Assembly (NCBI GenBank): GCA_015039365.1
Contig: WION01000199.1
Span: 1 to 64,000 of the forward strand
Reading direction: 5' to 3'
Origin: Amanita rubescens
Lineage: Eukaryota > Basidiomycota > Agaricomycetes > Agaricales > Amanitaceae
DNA: 64,000 nt
The position numbers and the translations under genes are program-made. This document shows, one piece after another, positions 42,532 to 52,600 of the stretch. Under the pieces are notes generated by a model, which ran no database searches, was not told where the DNA came from, and worked only from the letters and a program-made list of their open reading frames with translations. Each line of letters begins with the position of its first letter. Within the stretch, counting starts at the first letter, position 1.

Positions 42532-43236
42532 TGTTGAACTTATAATATACGATATACATACAGTATATAGTAAATATAAGTGATATCATTAGTTTACACT
42601 AACTAATGTAATAACGCTCAGTTACTTACTCGTCTCTCAACCAATCATAATAGTGGATGATTGAGTGTGAGATAATATATTGACATGAGAATATATTCGA
42701 CATATTCTCATACTCATCTACCAATCATAATAGTGGATGATTGATGATGAGAACATATTCTGACATGAGAATATCCTAGCGATATTCTCATAAGATCATC
42801 CAATCATAATAGTGGAACTATTGATGATGTGAATATATGTTGACATGAGAATAGAAGACATATATACGTTATGGTTATCGACCTATCACATTGAAGATTG
42901 ATAATGTGATGAGTCAGTCAATATAATTGATGAGTCAAGTGCTGTGCAAAGCTATGCATTGCTGTACAATAGCTGTGCATTGCTGTGGAATGACGCCTTA
43001 TGAGTCAAATACCTTTGACTCATACTGATAAGACTCTTTGTACTTATTTGTAGTTTAGTAGTATATAAACTGTACTCTAGTAGCGTCAATCCCTATCCTA
43101 TTATCCTCTCTACTGTCTACTGTTGAGCCCCAGCTCCAGTAAGCTCTTAACAACTCCACACCACACTTGGTAAGTAGTACATTCCATGTACTAGACTGCG
43201 CTGCTCGCTAGGGACTTGTTCCCCCTAGTTTCAACA
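42532..43236 (+). repeat. Copia-A plus copy, 5' LTR (705 bp)
   Basis: TGTTGAACTTATAATATACG to CTAGTTTCAACA. Between 42640 and 42860 there are three degenerate ~80-bp repeats, each with CCAATCATAATAGTGGA (a CCAAT-box core) and a GACATGAGAATAT stem arm. The TATA box TATATAAA is at 43062-43069. Confidence 0.93.
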
Positions 43237-43248
43237 GGTTATGGGCCC
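43237..43248 (+). promoter_or_regulatory. Primer-binding site, initiator tRNA-Met anticodon type
   Basis: GGTTATGGGCCC directly follows the LTR end. It is complementary to GGGCCCATAACC, the anticodon stem-loop of initiator tRNA-Met. This is the arrangement described for Drosophila copia, in which a 5' half of tRNA-iMet primes reverse transcription. The same 12 bases occur in the minus copy (13317-13328). Confidence 0.8.
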
Positions 43249-44462
43249 CGAAACCAGACGCCTTTGGCGCTATTGGTTGTGAAGCCAAGCGACGCACACT
43301 CTCAAGTCATTGACGGAGAGAAAAGGTAAAACAAAGGTAACTGGGCGAGGCGCCCAGTGTGGTTTTCATTTTCTTGTTAGATTAGTCACCGCACTTGGCT
43401 AACCCTTCTGGGAAGTGAGGGATAGACTCAGAGTCATCCGCTTACCTGGATTGTATACGCCCGGACCCAGGGCTAAGGGGACCCCGTTAATTACTCAGCG
43501 GTCTAAATTACGAGTATCCCTGTACAAGGGACAGTCTTGGATGACGTTAAAAACCGGCCTAGATCGCCTTAAAAATCTCGCAGTGGACCATTACTGCGTC
43601 AATAGAAATTGGCTCACTTGTGAAGTGTGAACTTCACCGGTTATTACCTACCGTATAAAAGGGTGACGTCCCACACTGTATTACCGCTTGGGCAGTGTGA
43701 TGTGATTGGACGTATTGAACCACGCTATACCATCATCAGGATTTTCGATCCTGTAAAATACCTAATATATGTACAAGTAATAATAGATTCTAGTATAAGG
43801 GGTGAGATGAGGTCACATTGTGGACCGTACACTCTGCCTATCGAGAATGCGCCCTTAGGGACTTCTCTAGATTAGGAATACACTCAGCTGTAACCCAGCG
43901 GTGTCTAGATTAATTCTTAATACTTGTACATACACGTCTAGTGGGGGATTGAGACCCCATAGACCATCTAAGTGATGGACTTATCTCATGCATTTGGGAA
44001 TGCAGTCGTTATCGTCATGGTTATTCCAGAGATTAAACGGTTATCATTTGATCGTTTAAGAAGGGACAAGGGCCGATCCCCGAGTCTTTAATCTATTGTC
44101 AGACGCTTAGGTTGGCTATTCTTACCTACATTGGATCATATCCCACGCAAATATAATACTGCGTTATTAGATGCTAAAAACATCGAAGCGGATACCAATG
44201 TGACATAGATCTTGGTTAATATAACACCTTTCATAACGATTAGTACCAAATTCAACATGCATGACAAGAAGAAACAATGATGTGCGAAACTTGTGCCGAA
44301 ACATCCAATTTGCGTACAAATTATCTGTTTTCTGGGATTAGTAAGGGCTGAAGGCTCTGAACGCCCATTCCTGTCTTTTGATCTTATCCAAAGAACTATG
44401 TGATGATTAAACCTCCTGATTTCAGCAAAATTTTAAAATCAATTTTTTCATTTTATATAAAA
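43249..44462 (+). other. Copia-A plus copy leader
   Basis: About 1.2 kb with no gene I can support. A 71-codon frame at 43415-43630 is shared with the minus copy, but the two copies are nearly identical throughout, so this says nothing about coding. Confidence 0.5.
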
Positions 44463-45719
44463 ATGTCGTTCGAAAATTCCTTTTCGTTGTTGTCCCGCAC
44501 TGGTGTTGCCCCTGGCACACCGACTTTTTCACGCGGGAGCAGCCGCCAGAACACCTTTGGCAACGCTTTGCTGAACTCTGGTGCCCGGCACCTCCAGGCC
44601 CCCGTTAGGGCCTTACCAAAGAATTCGCCGCCGCCTGCAAAGGCACAGGTACCAGAAATGGTACCTTCATTACGTTTTCCTGTTCCGACTTCTGCGCCTC
44701 AAGCTGTGAGGCTTAATAGGAACTATAAAAAGTATCCTGTTCCCCTGGGCTCGCGCCCATATATGCCTCATGCAGCAAAGGGCTGCCACTGTTCGCATCC
44801 CGATGCGATACATCATGTACACCGCTGTGTACAAAAAGTCGTCTTCGACTATAAAGGAGTCCCGACGGCTCCCAAATCAATGCGGAGCCCAACAGGTCAG
44901 TCTTCTAAAAATACTAGGTGTGCATCTTTATCTCATAAAGATAATCTAGTCTCATACGCCAAGGCCGCGAAGGCTGTTGGGCCAGTCTCTCGTCCACAAG
45001 GACGACCTGTTATCGTCAACGAAGGTTGGCGATATAATAAAGATCGTAGATCACCTTGGATCCACAACACTAAACCGGAAGAGTGGTCCTATGGACCACC
45101 AAATAATGCCCATGTCCAATTTAGGCCAGTCACCAAAAACGACTGGCATAAGGGTAATCGTCAATGGAAAAATAAGACGAATATCCCTAATGCTTTGGAT
45201 TCGGATGCGTACCGCCAACATTTCCTTGGCATCGCATCTGACGAAAGGGGCAGAATTCCTCTTCCGGAGGAGATCACTCAAATATACAAAAAAGGAAAGG
45301 TAAATATACCTTTTAACGTATATAAGACCCAACTAAAACGTAATACAGAACAAAAAGGATGGCGAAAGTCAACAACACCTACCTGGAGTAGATGCACCCC
45401 CAACATTGCAAGTTGGGGATATATCGTATCTAAAACTCGAGCCCAAAGCAGAGCGGCTGGAGTGTTTCCTTCAAATCAAGAGGGAACCGAAGTGAAAAGG
45501 GTTGTTGACGAATATAGTAATGATATGGGAATATGGCAGGAAACTGGAAGGCTTCCCGGACGGTATAAAGACTTTCCTCACATAAAATTACCTAAAGAAT
45601 CTATTTTCGACAAACTTGTCGATGATAGAGACAATAGGAGGGCTAGATTCGCATCTAACCCTGTGACGGAAATTCGATATTACATACCTGAAAGGACGTG
45701 TAAAAAAGATATTCCCTAG
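44463..45719 (+). CDS. Copia-A extra ORF1, unrecognised basic protein (418 aa)
   Basis: Starts MSFENSFSLLSRTGVAPGTP and ends before gag-pol, separated by 192 bp with several in-frame stops, so it is not a readthrough product. N-terminal 100 residues are Pro/Ser/Arg-rich. A Cys/His cluster GCHCSHPDAIHHVHRC follows, then a region rich in Trp, Lys and Asn (NEGWRYNKDRRSPWIHNTKP, HVQFRPVTKNDWHKGNRQW) and a C-terminal half with GWRKSTTPTWSRC and IRYYIPERT. It is not the usual Copia gag, which is the N-terminus of the next ORF. Strong basicity suggests RNA binding; since gag-pol lacks a CCHC knuckle, ORF1 might supply a nucleocapsid-like activity (inference). An ATG at 44400 would extend it by 21 residues. 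Confidence 0.78.
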   Translation: MSFENSFSLLSRTGVAPGTPTFSRGSSRQNTFGNALLNSGARHLQAPVRALPKNSPPPAKAQVPEMVPSLRFPVPTSAPQAVRLNRNYKKYPVPLGSRPYMPHAAKGCHCSHPDAIHHVHRCVQKVVFDYKGVPTAPKSMRSPTGQSSKNTRCASLSHKDNLVSYAKAAKAVGPVSRPQGRPVIVNEGWRYNKDRRSPWIHNTKPEEWSYGPPNNAHVQFRPVTKNDWHKGNRQWKNKTNIPNALDSDAYRQHFLGIASDERGRIPLPEEITQIYKKGKVNIPFNVYKTQLKRNTEQKGWRKSTTPTWSRCTPNIASWGYIVSKTRAQSRAAGVFPSNQEGTEVKRVVDEYSNDMGIWQETGRLPGRYKDFPHIKLPKESIFDKLVDDRDNRRARFASNPVTEIRYYIPERTCKKDIP

Positions 45720-45911
45720 TTTACTTTCTAGTATTGACACTAGATAGTAAAAATACTATATTCTTGTCATTTCTGACATGAACGACATTAAGCTTAAGAA
45801 ATCAGGACGGAAATTACATCATCACATATATTCTTATGCCTTATTATTATTTAAACCTTTTCTTACGAAAAATCTTCTTAGATTTTAAACAAACTTAACC
45901 AAAGTAAGAAA

Positions 45912-48900
45912 ATGTCTTCTTCCAATTCGATAAACTCCATTGTTCCTGTCCTTACTGGATCAAATTGGCTTGCATTCGAAAGACTTATGACTGCGTACTT
46001 GAACAGTCAAGGTCTTGGTGCACATATTGATCCTAAACTTGACTGGCCCAGAGATCTTGAACCGTCTGAAAAAGCGGCAATAAAGACATCTGACATAAAG
46101 CCAGATCAATTAAAAACCCTTAAAGAAATTCGCAAAGAATACGTCGAATTTAAAGAGGACAATATGAAAGCCAAAGGTTACATTACCTTAAAACTAGCAC
46201 CTAATCTTGTACACCTTGTTGACGATAAAAATGATAAAGCCGAAGTCCTTTGGAAATCTCTAAAGGATAAATTTGGTAAACAAGGTCTGGCTGCTACGTT
46301 TGGACTCTATAGACAAATTGTCGACTGGAAACTCAAAGAGAATTCCAATCCAAACACTCAAGTTCCGCATCTTATGGACTTGATTAATAGAGTGTCAAAC
46401 CAAGGTGTAACCTTAACCGTCAAAATGCAAATTATGACGATCCTACATGCCTTACCTCCTTCATGGGACAGCTTTGTCGCAAATCTGTTGGCACATTCCG
46501 CAGATGATGACACTGTAGATGAATTCCTTAATCTCATATCTGAGGAATGGTCCCGAAGGAAAGGTAACAGGAACAATGCCAATACTTCTGTTGTCACGAG
46601 AGGGAATAAACATTCTAACTCTCAAGTAGTTGCAAATATGGCACGCCAACAATTGCAACAAGGACAACCTCGCACCCCTTGGAATTCCTATCGTGGGAAA
46701 TCCTTTCGAGGCAGAGGTGGAAGAAAACCAATGGGAAATCGAAGAAACCCAACACAACATACTTCGACAGGTGGACCATCTAATGGACCAAAACATACAC
46801 CTGGCCAATCTCAGACTCCTTTTAGACCCCAATGGGCTGGTCAAGTCCCTAATCAGTCTAAAGGACCAAATTGGGAACGCAATAAGGCAGCTAAAGCAAA
46901 GAATCGTGCGAATAAACTTGCTGCTCGGACAGCAGCTCAATCAACACTTGGTTCTGGGCATGCTATGGCATCTTCGACATCAGCATCTTTACCTCTGATT
47001 GCCAGAATTGGAGATCAGGTAATGACAGATTTTGATGAAGAATTTGTCCCCAAGATTTACAAGTACAAAGGTACTCGTGCGGTTCCCACGGACGACTTCA
47101 TGGGGAGAATTGATGAGATATCCGAAGATTCGGGAGATTCTGTATCCAGAGATGTACAAAAAGTACGAACTGAATCAACGGACTACTCTGATATCTTTGA
47201 TTCTGCAATATTTGCAGATACTAAGGATACTCAAAGTTTGGACGATCTTGCTAGTCCTATCTTTGCTTCCTCTAGTATATCCCATCATCAAACCGATAAT
47301 GAAGGATATCAAACAGATAATGAATCACATCAATCTGAGGCCAATTCTTCAGGGTATGAAGGACTTTATACCGATGAAGAGCCTGAGGAACCAATGCCTG
47401 GTTCCTTTGATGATGAACAAATAAGTTGGTGGTATGTACATACCAGACAATATTATGTGGATCAAGTTCGACGAGCTAATTTGGAAGCTCGAAGAATGAA
47501 TACTAATGCACGCACCTTAGAACACTTACAAAATATGTTGAGAGGGATGGTAAATGACCATGACACTGTATCCCTCCGACCAGAATCTGTAAGTTCATCA
47601 GATTTAAATTACTTTTACCAATCTGATCAAGATTCTGTTTACCATACGGCTCCAGAATCTATGGCATCATCTCAAATCCCAACAAGGCCTATTACGCCTT
47701 ATGAAGATTTTTTCAATATATACGATTATCCAACTAATCGTACTATTGATACTGTACCGGTAATACCATCTAATGTACCGATTGTATACCCTACACCAAG
47801 AAGATCTACGGATCTTCGAAATTTATATTATTTTGATGCCAATATGCGTGAAAACTTAAGTAATCATCAAAGAATAGCTCGTCTTTATGATCAAAATCAT
47901 ATAGATGAACTTTATAATCAATATAACTTGGATGAATTCATAATAGAAGAAAACAATCGTAGACGTGCTAATGTTATTAACATTGGACATCTTCAAGATC
48001 CATATAATTTACCTTGTAGTAAATCACCTTCTTGCAAATGTCCTGAATGTTATAAAAATAATAAAGGACTTACAATATGGATGTGTGACTCAGGTGCATC
48101 ACATCATTTTACCGCACACTTAGAAGATTTTGTCAGCTATAAAAAATATGAAGTTCCTACTTCAGTATTTACAGCTGATAATCAAGCAGATATATTAGGT
48201 ATAGGGACTGTGATTTTGGATCACACTCTTAAAAATGGTTCGGTTTCAAGATTGAAACTTTATCCGGTCCTCCATATGCCAAGTGCCACACTACGACTAA
48301 TAAGCAATGGAACATTGTGTAAACAAGGTTTTATTGCAAAACAAGATAATGATAGGATTTCTTTCTACAGAGAAGGCTCTGAAAACGCATCACTGGAAGG
48401 ATTTCCAGGAGATGGTAACGAAACATTAATGTGGACAGAAGGTCAAATTATTAAACCTTCAAATTATAAATTAATGATGACCACAATTAATGTTGTTGGA
48501 TATGAAATTTGGCATCAACGGATGGGTCATCCTAGCCAACAAATATTAAAATTAGGCTCTAAAAACTTAGAGGGTTTCCCTCCCTTAACAATTCCTAAAG
48601 ACTTAGAACCTTGTAACGGTTGTCTAAAAGGAAAAGCTGTTTCACAAAGCTTTCCTCTTTCAGAAAAACGTGCTGCCCAACCCTTTGAACGTATACACTG
48701 TGACTTGATGACTTTTCCAATACAATCTTATCATAAACAAAAATATTTACTTGTAATATTTGATGATTGTACATCTCATGTATGGGTAAAACCATTACAG
48801 AAAAAGTCTAACGTCGCTGTAGTGTTTGAAGGATGGCACAAACAAATATACAACCAATATGGATATAACATAAAAATAGTTCGTTCCGATCGAGGGGGCG

Positions 48901-51875
48901 AATTTATGTCCACCAATATACAAGATTACTTAACTGATGTAGGAATTATTCATGAAAAATCTACTCCATATATACATCAACAAAATGGAAAGGTTGAACG
49001 CATGAATAGAACACTTTGGGAAAAAAGTGAAGCATTGAGATTACATGCTTCATGTCCTCAATCTTGGTGGAACTTTGCGATCGAAACTGCTGTACATGTT
49101 TATAATCGTACTCCACTTAGACGAACCAAATGGAAGACCCCTGTTGAAAATCTTACTGGAAAGAAACCTGATGTTTCTTACTTTAAGATATTCGGATCTA
49201 AAGCTTGGGTATTTATCCCACATGAATCGCGCGAAAATAAATTAACACCAAGGTCTGAAATAATGACCTTTATTGGATACGAACCGAATGCAAAAGCATA
49301 CCGCTTCATGACAAATACAAATCAACTTCGAGTATCCACCCAAGCTGAATTTGATGAAACCAAATTTCCAAGAGCCAAACCTCAAGATGAAAATTATACA
49401 AAAAACTTGGACCCTATCAGGCCTATTGAGCAGGATAATTCTGAAAACTCAGATAAAAATATCTCTGATGGTAAACCAGATAATGAAGGAGATATTTCAT
49501 CTGAACAGCAGCATTCAGATGATGATTTCTTTGATTTCAACTTTGAAAATCATCCTAGTTCTGATTCATCAGATAATGATGATGATGACACTAAATGGGA
49601 TGATAAATTAGAATCTTTCTTTGAAAAGAAAGATACATCTTCAAAAGACAAAGGTGCTGAATTAGATCAACCTACAGGTGTTGAATTAGATCTACCTGTA
49701 CAAAGTCTTAAAGATAAACCTATTAAAGGAAAAGGCAAAGGAACTGCTAAAAAACCTGTAGAACCTACTCGAAGATCTGAAAGATCTAGAAAACCGGTTA
49801 TACAGAAAGACAATGCTTATGGTAATAAAACACCATTAGAAATTGAAAAAGAAATTACAGAAGAACAAGATGTTGTTCGAGAATTAATTCAAGATCTTAA
49901 AGAAAAAGATAAATCTGATCCAAGACTTGATGTCACAATCAGATATTCTCTTAGATCTAAAATACGACAACATATTGATAAAGTTAAATTACTTTATTCA
50001 ACATTACACAATGCTCAAATTAATGAAATGTCATGTCTCATCAAAGAGCATGGTAATGGTTTTCTGAATTACTTACTCGCACAAGCAATTCCTGCCATTG
50101 ATATTTCAAGAGATAATATCAGAGAATATCAATACAAAGATATTCAAAAAGTCAAAATTGCTGATCCCAAATCTTATGAACAATGGGAGACAGCAATGAA
50201 TGATGAAATGAAATCATTGAATGATAGAAAAATCTGGGAGCTTACAGAATTACCTCATAATCGTACACCTATTAAATGTAGATGGGTATATGATATTAAA
50301 TCCGACGGTCGGAAAAAGGCTCGACTTGTCGCCAAAGGATTTTCTCAAAGACCTGGACTTGACTATGATGAAACGTTTTCGCCAGTGGCAAGATATGAAA
50401 CGATTCGCCTTTTGTTAGCAATATCTGTGCTAGAAAAATGGGATATTGAAGCACTAGATGTTAAAACAGCCTTTTTGTACGGAAATCTCGAAGCGGATAT
50501 CTATATGCAACAACCAGAAGGTTATGTAGTCAAAGGCCAAGAACAAAAAGTTTACCAACTTAAAAAGGCAATATATGGACTTAAACAAGCCTCATATGCC
50601 TGGAATAAACAAGCTAATAAATCCTTAGAGGATTTAGGATTTATACGCTGTTTATCTGATTCTGGCGTATACGTCAGAAGAGAAGACGACACTATAATAG
50701 TGTGTATAGTATATGTCGATGACATGCTTTTCATGGGTGACAGTACACCAGAAATTCATAAAGTTAAAAATGCTTTTATGAAGAAATGGGAATGTCACGA
50801 TCTTGGAAAAGTTAAAGAATACTTAGGTATGCAAATCAATTACAATAAGAACATGGGTACTCTTATTATTGATCAACATACATATGCTAAAAAGGTTGTA
50901 ACAAGATTTGGTTTAGAAAATTGTAAACCAACTCGTACACCTTTACCAACAGGATATATTCCAACTGCTGCTACAAAAGAATGTACAGCAGAGATGCGAT
51001 CTTATTTTCAACAAATAATAGGATCGTTGTTATATCTTGCATTAGGAACAAGACCTGATATTACTTATCAAGTAATATTAATGTCTCAGTTTTGTGCAAA
51101 CCCAAATGAAGAACACATACAGAAAGCATTATACATAGTACGCTATGTGAATACCACTGTACAAACTAAAATAGTTTATAATGGTTTAAATAAAGAAGGC
51201 TTTGTAGCTTTTACTGATGCTGACTGGGGTGCTGACAAGATTACAAGAAAATCTGTCACTGGATATATAGTAAAACTCGCAGGAGGAGCTATATCATGGG
51301 TTTCACGAAAACAAAAAGTAGTGGCACTGTCTTCAACTGAAGCAGAATACATGTCAATGTCTGATACATCAAGACAAATAGTTTGGATTGAATCACTTAT
51401 GAGTGAACTCGATTTTCCAATTAAAACTATTTTCTTATGTTGTGACAATCAAGGAGCAATGTTCTTAGCCAGTAACCCTGCACAAGAACATCGTTCAAAA
51501 CATATTGACATAAGATTCCACTACATTAGAGAATGTGTCGAAAGTGAGAAAGTTAAACTCACATACATTCCTACCAATGAACAAGTTGCGGATATAATGA
51601 CCAAAAATCTACCATATTCAAAATTTGTAATATTCCGAATGAAGATGGGATTGATCCTAGATGATAGTCAAATATCATTAAGCAATCATATTAAGGCATC
51701 ACAAACTTTTGCTAATTATATTAAAAGTAAAACCCTTAATAAGTCCCCAGGACAACATAGTAAAATATTTGAAAGGATTCAAGATCTTGAAGTGCGAGGA
51801 TATCTTGAAGAAATCTTTAAATACTATGAAAGAGAAAATGATAAATTAACTACCCTTTTGAAAGCTAATAAATAA
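45912..51875 (+). CDS. Copia-A gag-pol polyprotein (1987 aa)
   Basis: Domains in order: gag (residues about 10-230), basic RGRGGRKP region (270-340), acidic Ser/Asp/Tyr-rich spacer (360-700), protease with Asp726 in WMCDSGASHHFT, pre-integrase HQRMGH near 868, integrase with Asp931, Asp993 and Glu1029 (D, D-x35-E spacing), Asp/Ser/Lys linker (1120-1330), reverse transcriptase with YVDD at 1601-1604, RNase H with FTDADWG near 1769 and STEAEYM, and a charged C-terminal helix-like tail. At almost 2000 residues it is longer than usual Copia polyproteins (about 1300-1500), mainly because of the spacer regions. Start is the only ATG before the gag motif. Encodes particle formation, maturation, cDNA synthesis and integration. 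Confidence 0.96.
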   Translation: MSSSNSINSIVPVLTGSNWLAFERLMTAYLNSQGLGAHIDPKLDWPRDLEPSEKAAIKTSDIKPDQLKTLKEIRKEYVEFKEDNMKAKGYITLKLAPNLVHLVDDKNDKAEVLWKSLKDKFGKQGLAATFGLYRQIVDWKLKENSNPNTQVPHLMDLINRVSNQGVTLTVKMQIMTILHALPPSWDSFVANLLAHSADDDTVDEFLNLISEEWSRRKGNRNNANTSVVTRGNKHSNSQVVANMARQQLQQGQPRTPWNSYRGKSFRGRGGRKPMGNRRNPTQHTSTGGPSNGPKHTPGQSQTPFRPQWAGQVPNQSKGPNWERNKAAKAKNRANKLAARTAAQSTLGSGHAMASSTSASLPLIARIGDQVMTDFDEEFVPKIYKYKGTRAVPTDDFMGRIDEISEDSGDSVSRDVQKVRTESTDYSDIFDSAIFADTKDTQSLDDLASPIFASSSISHHQTDNEGYQTDNESHQSEANSSGYEGLYTDEEPEEPMPGSFDDEQISWWYVHTRQYYVDQVRRANLEARRMNTNARTLEHLQNMLRGMVNDHDTVSLRPESVSSSDLNYFYQSDQDSVYHTAPESMASSQIPTRPITPYEDFFNIYDYPTNRTIDTVPVIPSNVPIVYPTPRRSTDLRNLYYFDANMRENLSNHQRIARLYDQNHIDELYNQYNLDEFIIEENNRRRANVINIGHLQDPYNLPCSKSPSCKCPECYKNNKGLTIWMCDSGASHHFTAHLEDFVSYKKYEVPTSVFTADNQADILGIGTVILDHTLKNGSVSRLKLYPVLHMPSATLRLISNGTLCKQGFIAKQDNDRISFYREGSENASLEGFPGDGNETLMWTEGQIIKPSNYKLMMTTINVVGYEIWHQRMGHPSQQILKLGSKNLEGFPPLTIPKDLEPCNGCLKGKAVSQSFPLSEKRAAQPFERIHCDLMTFPIQSYHKQKYLLVIFDDCTSHVWVKPLQKKSNVAVVFEGWHKQIYNQYGYNIKIVRSDRGGEFMSTNIQDYLTDVGIIHEKSTPYIHQQNGKVERMNRTLWEKSEALRLHASCPQSWWNFAIETAVHVYNRTPLRRTKWKTPVENLTGKKPDVSYFKIFGSKAWVFIPHESRENKLTPRSEIMTFIGYEPNAKAYRFMTNTNQLRVSTQAEFDETKFPRAKPQDENYTKNLDPIRPIEQDNSENSDKNISDGKPDNEGDISSEQQHSDDDFFDFNFENHPSSDSSDNDDDDTKWDDKLESFFEKKDTSSKDKGAELDQPTGVELDLPVQSLKDKPIKGKGKGTAKKPVEPTRRSERSRKPVIQKDNAYGNKTPLEIEKEITEEQDVVRELIQDLKEKDKSDPRLDVTIRYSLRSKIRQHIDKVKLLYSTLHNAQINEMSCLIKEHGNGFLNYLLAQAIPAIDISRDNIREYQYKDIQKVKIADPKSYEQWETAMNDEMKSLNDRKIWELTELPHNRTPIKCRWVYDIKSDGRKKARLVAKGFSQRPGLDYDETFSPVARYETIRLLLAISVLEKWDIEALDVKTAFLYGNLEADIYMQQPEGYVVKGQEQKVYQLKKAIYGLKQASYAWNKQANKSLEDLGFIRCLSDSGVYVRREDDTIIVCIVYVDDMLFMGDSTPEIHKVKNAFMKKWECHDLGKVKEYLGMQINYNKNMGTLIIDQHTYAKKVVTRFGLENCKPTRTPLPTGYIPTAATKECTAEMRSYFQQIIGSLLYLALGTRPDITYQVILMSQFCANPNEEHIQKALYIVRYVNTTVQTKIVYNGLNKEGFVAFTDADWGADKITRKSVTGYIVKLAGGAISWVSRKQKVVALSSTEAEYMSMSDTSRQIVWIESLMSELDFPIKTIFLCCDNQGAMFLASNPAQEHRSKHIDIRFHYIRECVESEKVKLTYIPTNEQVADIMTKNLPYSKFVIFRMKMGLILDDSQISLSNHIKASQTFANYIKSKTLNKSPGQHSKIFERIQDLEVRGYLEEIFKYYERENDKLTTLLKANK

Positions 51876-51881
51876 CTTAGC

Positions 51882-51890
51882 GAAGGGGAG
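51882..51890 (+). promoter_or_regulatory. Polypurine tract of Copia-A
   Basis: GAAGGGGAG immediately 5' of the 3' LTR, seven bases after the gag-pol stop. The plus-strand primer site of retrotransposon replication. Confidence 0.8.
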
Positions 51891-52595
51891 TGTTGAACTT
51901 ATAATATACGATATACATACAGTATATAGTAAATATAAGTGATATCATTAGTTTACACTAACTAATGTAATAACGCTCAGTTACTTACTCGTCTCTCAAC
52001 CAATCATAATAGTGGATGATTGAGTGTGAGATAATATATTGACATGAGAATATATTCGACATATTCTCATACTCATCTACCAATCATAATAGTGGATGAT
52101 TGATGATGAGAACATATTCTGACATGAGAATATCCTAGCGATATTCTCATAAGATCATCCAATCATAATAGTGGAACTATTGATGATGTGAATATATGTT
52201 GACATGAGAATAGAAGACATATATACGTTATGGTTATCGACCTATCACATTGAAGATTGATAATGTGATGAGTCAGTCAATATAATTGATGAGTCAAGTG
52301 CTGTGCAAAGCTATGCATTGCTGTACAATAGCTGTGCATTGCTGTGGAATGACGCCTTATGAGTCAAATACCTTTGACTCATACTGATAAGACTCTTTGT
52401 ACTTATTTGTAGTTTAGTAGTATATAAACTGTACTCTAGTAGCGTCAATCCCTATCCTATTATCCTCTCTACTGTCTACTGTTGAGCCCCAGCTCCAGTA
52501 AGCTCTTAACAACTCCACACCACACTCGGTAAGTAGTACATTCCATGTACTAGACTGCGCTGCTCGCTAGGGACTTGTTCCCCCTAGTTTCAACA
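51891..52595 (+). repeat. Copia-A plus copy, 3' LTR (705 bp)
   Basis: Same sequence as the 5' LTR apart from one CpG/TpG site, followed by GAGGC. Confidence 0.93.
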
Positions 52596-52600
52596 GAGGC

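Larger units (their letters stand above)
42532..52595 (+). mobile_element. Copia-A, plus copy: complete Ty1/Copia element (10.06 kb)
   Basis: 705-bp LTRs (42532-43236, 51891-52595), target duplication GAGGC (42527-42531, 52596-52600), primer site 43237-43248, leader, extra ORF1 (44463-45719), gag-pol (45912-51875), polypurine tract 51882-51890. The two LTRs differ at one site I could see (CACTTGG versus CACTCGG, a CpG to TpG change). All frames open; probably very recent and possibly autonomous. Inserted in the reverse transcriptase of Copia-H. Confidence 0.96.

Noticed and set aside
43415..43630. 71-codon frame in the Copia-A leader (also 13150-12935 on -)
   Set aside because: Present in both copies simply through recent common origin; no family match or constraint visible.
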